From positions 1 through 7,595 of the forward strand of contig JAGVOC010000397.1 of assembly GCA_020052975.1 (NCBI GenBank): DNA of 7,595 bases, read 5' to 3'. The stretch is from Desulfobacterales bacterium (GTDB taxonomy: Bacteria; Desulfobacterota; Desulfobacteria; Desulfobacterales; RPRI01). Under the pieces are notes generated by a model. That model did no database searches. It saw only the letters and a program-made list of their open reading frames with translations, and was not told the origin of the DNA. The position numbers and the translations under genes were made by a program. Positions 1 to 7,595 of this stretch are shown here, in pieces. The stretch's first letter is position 1. Every line of letters starts with the position of its first letter.

Positions 1-50
1 CGGACCTTCGGCGGGGAGCTTCAAATAATATGGCAGGAAATTCAAAATGA
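1..50 (+). CDS. Possible 3' end of an upstream gene, product unknown
   Basis: Two forward frames are open from the window edge. One stops with TGA at 48-50, giving an ATGA overlap with the next gene's ATG at 47. The other stops with TAA at 52-54. An ATGA overlap is common between translationally coupled genes, so the frame ending at 50 is slightly preferred. Only 15 to 17 residues are visible and I do not recognise either tail. This may equally be non-coding leader of the next gene. Confidence 0.25.
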   Translation, partial: DLRRGASNNMAGNSK

Positions 51-1096
51 ATAAACGGAAACCGCAATTTTATTATCTGCTGGTTCTTCTTTCAGGGACT
101 CTTCTTCTTGCATTTTTTATTTTCCGTCCCTTCATCTATACCCTTATTTCTGCAATGGTTTTTACAGTTGTGTTTCAACCGGTACATCAAAGGGTGCTCA
201 GGAATACCCGTCAACGCCGGGGAATAGCGGCCCTGATCACTGCTGTAATTATAATAACAATTGTACTCTTACCTGTCGTATTCTTGGGAATAAAAATTTC
301 CCAGGAAGCTCAGCAATTATACTCTTCCGTCACCGAGGGCGGAGGAAAAGATAATATTATGAATGCTGTTAAAGAGATAACTATTCATTTGCAAAGGTAT
401 ATTCCAGTCCCGATTAAGTTTTCTTTGAATTTTGATAAATACCTCGAGCAAGGGCTTAGCTGGTTACTTGAAAACATCGGTAACGTATTCTCAAATATTG
501 CAAAAATGCTCCTGAATTTCTTTATTTTCCTGATTGCCCTTTACTATCTGCTTAAGGACGGTCAGCGGCTCAAAAATAAATTTGTTGACCTGAGTCCTTT
601 GACGAATGCTGATGACGAGAAAATTTTTAACAGACTTGAACTGGCTGTTAATTCAGTAATCAAAGGGAATATTACCGTCGCTATTGTTCAGGGAGTGTTG
701 ACGGCGATAGGGTTTGCGATATTTGGAGTTCCAAATGCCGTTCTCTGGGGAACTGTGACGGTAATAGCCGCTCTCATTCCGGGTGTCGGAACATCGCTTG
801 TGCTGATACCGGCTATTTTATTCCTCTTCTTTAACAGCGAAATTTTTCGTGCTATAGGTCTTCTTGTGTGGGGGGCTGTGGCTGTCGGGCTAATAGATAA
901 TTTCCTGGGGCCTAAACTCGTAGGGCGGGGAATACAATTGCATCCGCTGATCGTTCTTCTGTCTGTTCTTGGCGGTATAGGCCTTTTTGGACCTATGGGC
1001 TTATTGCTTGGGCCTCTGACAATAAGCATGCTTTTTGCTCTTTTTGAAATTATTTCTTCGGTTAAATCGCAGGAAAAGAATGATGAGGCCGCCTGA
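47..1096 (+). CDS. AI-2E family transporter (YdiK/PerM/TqsA-like permease)
   Basis: This is a 349-residue polytopic inner-membrane protein of the AI-2E transporter family. Hydrophobic segments lie near residues 9-27, 29-48, 60-82, 151-170, 205-227, 231-261, 267-287 and 300-337, giving the family's usual eight-helix plan with a soluble stretch (about 84-150) after helix 3. Family signatures are visible in the C-terminal half: a P-G-V-G-T turn at 245-249, D284-N285 before G288-P289, H299-P300, and a glycine-rich run at 309-323 ending in G-L-L-L-G-P. The ATG at 47 has AGGAA at 35-39, 7 bases upstream. Members export small molecules: E. coli TqsA is linked to autoinducer-2, and others act in Na+/H+ antiport. 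The substrate cannot be read from sequence, and no luxS or quorum gene is nearby. The gene is convergent with PFOR and need not share its function. Confidence 0.9.
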   Translation: MNKRKPQFYYLLVLLSGTLLLAFFIFRPFIYTLISAMVFTVVFQPVHQRVLRNTRQRRGIAALITAVIIITIVLLPVVFLGIKISQEAQQLYSSVTEGGGKDNIMNAVKEITIHLQRYIPVPIKFSLNFDKYLEQGLSWLLENIGNVFSNIAKMLLNFFIFLIALYYLLKDGQRLKNKFVDLSPLTNADDEKIFNRLELAVNSVIKGNITVAIVQGVLTAIGFAIFGVPNAVLWGTVTVIAALIPGVGTSLVLIPAILFLFFNSEIFRAIGLLVWGAVAVGLIDNFLGPKLVGRGIQLHPLIVLLSVLGGIGLFGPMGLLLGPLTISMLFALFEIISSVKSQEKNDEAA

Positions 1097-1118
1097 ACGA
1101 TTCAGGCGACCTTCTTTT
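1090..1118 (+). terminator. Intrinsic terminator after the AI-2E permease gene
   Basis: A perfect 8-bp stem, CGCCTGAA (1090-1097) with TTCAGGCG (1101-1108), closes a 3-base CGA loop and is followed by a T-rich tract, ACCTTCTTTT (1109-1118). The permease stop codon TGA (1094-1096) is inside the left arm. The PFOR stop is only 24 bp beyond the right arm on the other strand, so the hairpin may also help end the convergent transcript. The tract on that side is less T-rich. Confidence 0.75.
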
Positions 1119-1131
1119 CATAACAAAGAGT

Positions 1132-4694
<3,563 letters not shown>

Positions 4695-4716
4695 ATATAT
4701 AATTCAATTGGAGGAA

Positions 4717-4748
4717 GGGGTCCGGGATTCGAGGGTTTAAGGGTTCAA
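4717..4748 (-). repeat. Degenerate octamer repeats, minus orientation (TTGAACCC type)
   Basis: Read on the minus strand this is TTGAACCC (4741-4748), TTAAACCC (4733-4740), TCGAATCCC (4724-4732) and then GGACCCC (4717-4723). These are variants of one 8-9 bp unit. The same unit occurs in the opposite direction at 4908-4939, so the two blocks form an inverted flank around the decayed four-helix-bundle frame. Confidence 0.6.
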
Positions 4749-4862
4749 GTGTTTTTTTCTGAAGTTCTGACAGTCTTTCCTTGTTGAGATAGCCCGGATC
4801 CCCGGAGAATAACAGTTGCGCCTCTAATTCACATAATTCTTTATAATTATTAGCATTTAAAG

Positions 4863-4884
4863 CTCCGTGCAGCAAGCTGCGGAG
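4863..4884 (+). repeat. Hairpin repeat, copy 1 (core GCAGCAAGC)
   Basis: The outer arms CTCC (4863-4866) and GGAG (4881-4884) pair, with a two-base bulge, and the inner GCA/TGC closes the loop. The core GCAGCAAGC is at 4869-4877. It shares core and fold with copies at 5045-5064 and 5111-5134. The arms differ between copies while still pairing in copies 1 and 2. Confidence 0.6.
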
Positions 4885-4907
4885 TATGAGTTCGCTTTTC
4901 CGGTCAC

Positions 4908-4939
4908 TTGAATCCTTGAACCATTGAATCCTTGAATCC
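4908..4939 (+). repeat. Four tandem octamers, plus orientation (TTGAATCC type)
   Basis: Four exact 8-bp units lie head to tail: TTGAATCC, TTGAACCA, TTGAATCC, TTGAATCC. Three are identical and one differs at two positions. This is the mirror partner of the block at 4717-4748. Confidence 0.8.
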
Positions 4940-4942
4940 TCA

Positions 4943-4974
4943 TAGGATCACCAACTAATTTGGAGATGATCCTA
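4943..4974. promoter_or_regulatory. Palindrome in the PFOR leader, possible operator or leader hairpin
   Basis: A perfect 8-bp inverted repeat, TAGGATCA (4943-4950) and TGATCCTA (4967-4974), encloses a second pair CCAA (4951-4954) and TTGG (4960-4963), with a 5-base loop and a 3-base bulge. It would start a few bases downstream of the predicted PFOR transcription start. It could be a protein-binding site or an RNA hairpin. I do not recognise a known regulator's consensus. Confidence 0.45.
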
Positions 4975-4983
4975 ACACCGTAA

Positions 4984-5010
4984 ATTATGCCATAATAGCC
5001 TGTTTGTAAA
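4984..5010 (-). promoter_or_regulatory. Candidate PFOR promoter with a palindrome over the -10
   Basis: On the minus strand a -35-like TTTACA (5005-5010, five of six to consensus) is followed after 15 bases by a -10-like CATAAT (4984-4989, five of six). The spacer is two bases short of ideal. The -10 is half of a perfect palindrome, ATTATG-C-CATAAT (4984-4996), where a repressor could block initiation. It lies just downstream of the weak terminator at 5025-5044, which fits a fresh transcription unit for PFOR. Confidence 0.35.
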
Positions 5011-5024
5011 GAAAAGATTTGCAT

Positions 5025-5044
5025 AAAAGAGCTGTTTGAAGCTC
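5025..5044 (-). terminator. Weak intrinsic terminator after the MFS gene
   Basis: Read on the minus strand, GAGCT (5040-5044) pairs with AGCTC (5029-5033) across a 6-base loop and is followed at once by TTTT (5025-5028). The stem is only 5 bp, but hairpin copy 2 lies directly upstream and may strengthen it. It sits about 110 bp beyond the MFS stop and just before the candidate PFOR promoter. Confidence 0.35.
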
Positions 5045-5064
5045 CCCCGCAGCAAGCAACGGGG
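5045..5064 (+). repeat. Hairpin repeat, copy 2 (core GCAGCAAGC)
   Basis: The arms CCCCG (5045-5049) and CGGGG (5060-5064) pair perfectly around a 10-base loop. The core GCAGCAAGC is at 5049-5057. The preceding AGCTCC (5040-5045) is shared with copy 1 (4861-4866), so the repeat unit is longer than the stem. Confidence 0.65.
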
Positions 5065-5102
5065 AATCTTCGACCGTAAGGACTTTTTATTTGTTTTTGA
5101 TT

Positions 5103-5145
5103 CGCTCGCTAACCCCGCAGCAAGCTACGGAGTTGGCGCTCGCTA
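5103..5145 (+). repeat. Hairpin repeat, copy 3, bracketed by a 9-bp direct repeat
   Basis: The arms AACCCCG (5111-5117) and CGGAGTT (5128-5134) pair with one mismatch, and the core GCAGCAAGC is at 5117-5125. A direct repeat CGCTCGCTA occurs on each side (5103-5111 and 5137-5145). The unit ends 7 bp from the MFS stop codon, so it probably forms the 3' end structure of that mRNA. No T-run follows on the minus strand, so it is not a typical terminator. Confidence 0.6.
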
Positions 5146-5152
5146 TTGCGGT

Positions 5153-6316
5153 TCAAGCCGTTTCGGAATCGAGAATGTTTCTTTGCTTCCGGGCAATAAA
5201 AGCCGCCGAAACGAGCAGAATGGCCGATAAAATAAGCGGAAAGGTGAAACTTCCCAGATAATCATAACCGTATCCCGCAAGTATGGGCGACATGGCCGCG
5301 GGAATGTTTGCTGAAAAGAGCAGGCTGTAAACCTGCCCGACATGCAGGCTCCCCCAGAGCCGCGCCGAAGTTGAAGCGTAGAGAACAAGCGCTCCGCCGT
5401 AGTTGAATCCGGTAAGGAATGCAAAAACCAGAAGTCCTGTTCCAGACCTTAATATATAAAAAGAACAAAAAAGAAGCATTGCCTGACCGATCAGGTTCGC
5501 CTGAATAATGGAGGAAGCCCTGACCCTGTCAAAGACCAAGCCCCATGCTATCCTCCCGAGTGCGTTTGCAACGGCAAAAACGGATACCGCAGCAATACCT
5601 TCTTTAATATTATTTCCGGCATAGAGCTGTTTTAAATTGGCATTGACCGCAAAGCCCGCAGCAAGAGCCGCAAACATGGCAAGATAGAGTATCCGGAATT
5701 TTCTTTCTGTAATTACACCGGAAAATGAAAGAGCGCTTATCTTTTCCGCTTTTGCGCTGCAGGGATTTTTCATCGTGGATCCGGCCATGGAAACCAGGAT
5801 CATGAATGTTAAGCCGAATAATGTAAAAGCTTCAAAGGGGGATTTCCCCATTGAATTGATCATCATTCCCGCCGCCTGACTGACAAAGGCTGCTCCTCCC
5901 CCGAAACCTGCGACAGCTATTCCGGTAACAAGCCCTTTACGCTCGGGAAACCACCTTATGCAGGTTGCAATAGGAACAATATAAGCGAGCCCGGCGCCGA
6001 CTCCTCCAATCAATCCTATTCCTGTAATTGTGAATCCAAAATGATTTGCCCCGAAACCTGCAAAGATCCATCCGCTTCCGAAGAGAATACCGCCTGATAC
6101 GGCACAGAATGCAGGCCCGAAACGCTTCAAAAAGAATCCGGAAAAAATCATGGTGAAAGGAAAAGCGAAATAAAAAACGGAAAAAGGGAGCTGGACAGGC
6201 CCCTGGAGAAGCCCTGTCAGTTTCCTTAACGGCTCAACATAGACCGACCATGAGTATGTCGCACCAAGGCACATCTGCATTATCACTGCAGACACAAGAA
6301 TTATATAACGTCTCAC
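5153..6316 (-). CDS. OFA-family major facilitator transporter, probably for a monocarboxylate
   Basis: This 387-residue inner-membrane protein has about twelve hydrophobic segments and a charged central loop (about 183-207). The N-terminus, with Q14-M-C-L-G-A-T-Y-S-W-S-V-Y, and the C119-I-R-W-F-P-E-R-K-G segment after helix 4 are typical of the oxalate/formate antiporter (OFA) family. The second-half loop motif G254-R-I-A-W-G-L-V-F-D-R264 is intact. The first-half loop reads L63-K-R-F-G-P, where the family usually has an acidic residue before R-F-G. Around 331-337 the sequence reads S-L-L-F-S-A-N, with N337 where Oxalobacter OxlT has its essential lysine (aligned by eye). The start is GTG at 6316 with no clear ribosome binding site; the next ATG would cut into helix 1. 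It follows the stress-protein gene by 46 bp, so translation may depend on the upstream gene. Lactate, pyruvate or glycolate is the likely substrate from context; the family is certain, the substrate is not. Confidence 0.88.
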   Translation of the reverse strand: MRRYIILVSAVIMQMCLGATYSWSVYVEPLRKLTGLLQGPVQLPFSVFYFAFPFTMIFSGFFLKRFGPAFCAVSGGILFGSGWIFAGFGANHFGFTITGIGLIGGVGAGLAYIVPIATCIRWFPERKGLVTGIAVAGFGGGAAFVSQAAGMMINSMGKSPFEAFTLFGLTFMILVSMAGSTMKNPCSAKAEKISALSFSGVITERKFRILYLAMFAALAAGFAVNANLKQLYAGNNIKEGIAAVSVFAVANALGRIAWGLVFDRVRASSIIQANLIGQAMLLFCSFYILRSGTGLLVFAFLTGFNYGGALVLYASTSARLWGSLHVGQVYSLLFSANIPAAMSPILAGYGYDYLGSFTFPLILSAILLVSAAFIARKQRNILDSETA

Positions 6317-6362
6317 AATTAAACCGCAGGATATTAAGATTGACTATAAATGATGACGGCTC

Positions 6363-6851
6363 CTATTCCGGCAGGCGTACGACCATTACAGGCTTTTTAC
6401 ACCTTCTGACGACACGCCGGGCATTGCTGCCTATCAGCGCATCGGCCAGCAAGCCGTATCCGTGAGTTCCCATAACCACCATGTCGCAGTTTTTCGAATC
6501 AACCGCTTTTAAAATCTCATCGACAGGAATCCCTTCCTTTATTATTATTTCATCAATCAGAAAAGGACAGGATGTCAGTCTTGCAGACATCTCTTCGCAG
6601 AAATTATTCATGCTTTTTTTTACGCTTTCAATATATTCCTGTTTGTTATTTTTCTGAAGTTCTTTCCAGCGATCTTCTCCGAGATATTCGACTATCTGCC
6701 ATTCGGTGTTTGCGGGAACAGCCTCGATGACTTGAAGCACCGTGATTTTGGCGTCGAACCTGTTGGCGATGGTTGCCGCATAATTGAAGGCGTATTTTGC
6801 ACTTTCCGAAAGATCCGATGCGTAAAGTATTCTTTTGATTTCAGGAATCAT
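6363..6851 (-). CDS. Universal stress protein, UspA family, ATP-binding type
   Basis: The 162-residue cytoplasmic protein is a single Usp domain with an alpha/beta Rossmann-like fold. The N-terminal strand has I8-L-Y-A-S-D13-L-S, with D13 as the usual nucleotide-contact aspartate. The C-terminal half has M127-G128-T-H-G131, then nine residues, then G141-S142, which is the G-2x-G-9x-G-S/T motif of ATP-binding members. The last strand is P154-V-M-V-V-R. The loop at about 45-100 is longer than in E. coli UspA (144 residues) and rich in charged residues. ATG at 6851 is chosen because AAAGGAG stands 5 bases upstream and the family fold begins there; the frame extends 27 codons further only to a TTG with unrelated sequence. 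It probably heads a two-gene transcript with the MFS transporter. Usp genes beside transporters are common, but a direct functional link is not shown. Confidence 0.93.
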   Translation of the reverse strand: MIPEIKRILYASDLSESAKYAFNYAATIANRFDAKITVLQVIEAVPANTEWQIVEYLGEDRWKELQKNNKQEYIESVKKSMNNFCEEMSARLTSCPFLIDEIIIKEGIPVDEILKAVDSKNCDMVVMGTHGYGLLADALIGSNARRVVRRCKKPVMVVRLPE

Positions 6852-6856
6852 ATTAT

Positions 6857-6863
6857 CTCCTTT
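6857..6863 (-). promoter_or_regulatory. Ribosome binding site deciding the usp start
   Basis: Minus-strand AAAGGAG lies 5 bases before the ATG at 6851. It rules against the longer TTG-started frame from 6932. Confidence 0.85.
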
Positions 6864-6893
6864 ATTGATATACTTGTTTAAAATCAGATAATT

Positions 6894-6932
6894 ATTATAT
6901 TGATTTGTACAGCATCTGGTTTTTTGTCGCAA
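6894..6932 (-). promoter_or_regulatory. Candidate usp promoter region
   Basis: A perfect TATAAT is present on the minus strand (6894-6899), about 40 bases upstream of the start codon, but no good -35 lies 16-18 bases before it. An alternative pairs TTGCGA (6927-6932) with TACAAA (6904-6909) at a 17-base spacing, four of six matches each. The region is AT-rich, so chance matches are likely. Confidence 0.25.
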
Positions 6933-6996
6933 GAAATTTCGGATGATTTCTTTTTGTTTTAATTTCTGACGATACTGTAATATATATGGACTTTCA

Positions 6997-7015
6997 TTTA
7001 CGATAAACTCGTAAA
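6997..7015. promoter_or_regulatory. Perfect 7-bp palindrome at the left edge of the inverted-repeat element
   Basis: TTTACGA (6997-7003) and TCGTAAA (7009-7015) are exact reverse complements around a 5-base spacer. The right arm is shared with the outer end of the element at 7008-7150, so it may be part of that element and not an operator. Its position between divergent genes leaves a regulatory role open. Confidence 0.4.
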
Positions 7016-7150
7016 AAGTAAGAATTCACCCTTTTATGTCATTCCCGCGAAAGCGGGGCACGAAGTGAAGCACCTGCGCTATCCGGTCTTCTCAACTAGC
7101 GCTGGACTCCCGTTTCCACGGGAGTGACGGGATTTTCGCCTTTTTACGGG
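7008..7150. mobile_element. MITE-like nested inverted-repeat element, non-coding, about 143 bp
   Basis: The outer ends CTCGTAAAAAG (7008-7018) and CTTTTTACGGG (7140-7150) are inverted repeats matching at 10 of 11 bases. Inside them, 7037-7057 and 7109-7129 are 21-bp inverted repeats matching at 16 positions; all five differences are transitions and three still allow G-U pairing. Each inner arm also folds alone: CCCGC-GAAA-GCGGG (7044-7057) and CCCGT-TTCC-ACGGG (7109-7122). The ATTCCCGCGAAAGCGGG start is a widespread dispersed-repeat motif in proteobacterial genomes (recalled, not searched). There is no open frame for a transposase, so any mobility would need an enzyme from elsewhere. No clear target-site duplication is seen. 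Confidence 0.6.
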
Positions 7151-7162
7151 ACCGTCATTTAT

Positions 7163-7168
7163 AAGGAG
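7163..7168 (+). promoter_or_regulatory. Ribosome binding site of the glcD-like gene
   Basis: AAGGAG lies 6 bases before the ATG at 7175 and supports that start. It begins 12 bp after the right end of the inverted-repeat element, so there is almost no room for a promoter between the two. Confidence 0.85.
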
Positions 7169-7174
7169 AGGATA

Positions 7175-7595
7175 ATGATCAGAAGTTCATTGCTGAAAGA
7201 ATTTACCGACTTGCTTGGCCGTGAAAATGTGTTTACCGACAAAGCCGATCTTGTCACCTATTCTTATGACGCCGCCGTACTGGACCCGGTGGTCCCGGCG
7301 GTAATTCTTCGTCCTGCAAACTATGAGTTGGTTGGGAAGATTGTTGGCCTGTGCAATGAAAACTCGGTTCCGGTTACTGTCCGTGGGGCCGGAACAAATC
7401 TTTCCGGGGGCGCAATACCATCGGCAAACGGCGTTGTTCTGGTGACAAATGCCCTGAATAATATCCTTGAGATAAACGAAGAAGATATGTATGCGGTAGT
7501 TCAGCCGGGAGTCATCACCGCAAAACTGGCAGCCGCCGTTGAGGCAAAAGGTCTTTTTTATCCTCCCGATCCGGGGAGCCAGGCCGTATCGACCA
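7175..7595 (+). CDS. glcD: FAD-linked oxidase, GlcD type (glycolate or D-lactate dehydrogenase), 5' part only
   Basis: The first 140 residues are visible and the gene runs off the window. They cover the start of a PCMH/VAO-type FAD-binding domain: an N-terminal helix, a Y29-S-Y-D-A-A segment before the first strand, R47-P leading into the first FAD-binding strand, the pyrophosphate-binding loop V69-R-G-A-G-T-N-L-S-G-G79, P111-G-V of the next strand, and the F128-Y-P-P-D-P-G-S loop at 128-135. These are hallmarks of the GlcD/D-lactate dehydrogenase family (about 460 residues when complete), which oxidises glycolate, D-lactate or related 2-hydroxy acids to 2-oxo acids, usually with a partner iron-sulfur subunit (GlcF-like). 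The substrate residues and any partner gene lie beyond the edge. With PFOR and an OFA transporter nearby, D-lactate oxidation to pyruvate is the favoured role. The symbol names the family, not a proven substrate. Confidence 0.9.
   Translation, partial: MIRSSLLKEFTDLLGRENVFTDKADLVTYSYDAAVLDPVVPAVILRPANYELVGKIVGLCNENSVPVTVRGAGTNLSGGAIPSANGVVLVTNALNNILEINEEDMYAVVQPGVITAKLAAAVEAKGLFYPPDPGSQAVST

Larger units (their letters stand above)
6852..7174. other. 323-bp divergent intergenic region between usp and glcD
   Basis: No gene is supported here. The left 160 bp are AT-rich and should carry the usp promoter. The rest is taken by the MITE-like inverted-repeat element at 7008-7150, and then the glcD ribosome binding site. 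Confidence 0.6.

Noticed and set aside
688..1029. Minus-strand 113-codon frame inside the AI-2E permease gene
   Set aside because: It is antisense to a well-supported membrane protein gene, rich in proline and arginine as expected for a shadow of hydrophobic codons.
4970..5000. Sigma-54 (-24/-12) promoter on the minus strand around TGGCA upstream of PFOR
   Set aside because: A TGGCA is present, but the expected GC is not found ten bases after the GG, so the -12 element is missing.
5036..5230. Forward 64-codon frame starting in the hairpin repeat region and running into the MFS 3' end
   Set aside because: It is made mainly of repeat copies 2 and 3 plus antisense MFS sequence, with no ribosome binding site or known similarity.
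5143..5468. Minus-strand frames of 68-93 codons (5143-5424, 5262-5468) inside the MFS gene
   Set aside because: They are alternative frames of the MFS coding sequence, without separate ribosome binding sites or domains.
5655..5675. Further GCAGCAAG-like matches inside the MFS and usp coding sequences (about 5657-5665 and 6441-6448)
   Set aside because: They encode normal residues of the proteins and lack the flanking arms, so they are not counted as hairpin repeat copies.
6852..6932. N-terminal extension of the universal stress protein by 27 residues
   Set aside because: It starts at a TTG in AT-rich intergenic DNA, while the internal ATG at 6851 has a strong ribosome binding site and the family's normal N-terminus.

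Overview
The window looks like chromosomal DNA from an anaerobic bacterium, most likely a Desulfobacterota (Desulfobacterales-type) organic-acid oxidiser. This rests on a full-length single-chain pyruvate:ferredoxin oxidoreductase (PFOR) resembling the Desulfovibrio enzyme, a GlcD-type lactate/glycolate dehydrogenase, moderate GC content, and intergenic repeats of a kind I associate with that group. The taxonomic call is inference; no rRNA or lineage marker is present.

Layout. Position 47-1096 (+) encodes an AI-2E-family membrane permease. Its stop codon lies inside a terminator hairpin at 1090-1108, which also separates it from the convergent PFOR gene (1132-4680, -). The next 470 bp (4681-5152) are non-coding and crowded: a decayed four-helix-bundle (23S intervening-sequence type) reading frame flanked by inverted octamer repeats, three copies of a short GCAGCAAGC hairpin repeat, two palindromes, a candidate PFOR promoter and a weak terminator for the genes upstream. 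Then come an OFA-family major facilitator transporter (5153-6316, -) and a universal stress protein (6363-6851, -), probably one transcript in the order usp then MFS. A 323-bp divergent intergenic region (6852-7174) holds a nested inverted-repeat, MITE-like element of about 143 bp. Its right end stops 12 bp before the ribosome binding site of a glcD-like gene (7175 to the window end, +, truncated by the edge).

How the genes fit together. An OFA transporter (monocarboxylate type), a flavin lactate/glycolate dehydrogenase and PFOR would form a short path: uptake of lactate or a similar 2-hydroxy acid, oxidation to pyruvate, then oxidation to acetyl-CoA with reduced ferredoxin. This recalls the organic-acid oxidation region of Desulfovibrio, though here the genes lie on different strands and are split by repeats. 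The gene content is ordinary central metabolism, and I see no convincing undescribed system. The best material for a second look is the dense leader upstream of PFOR and the repeat element next to glcD.
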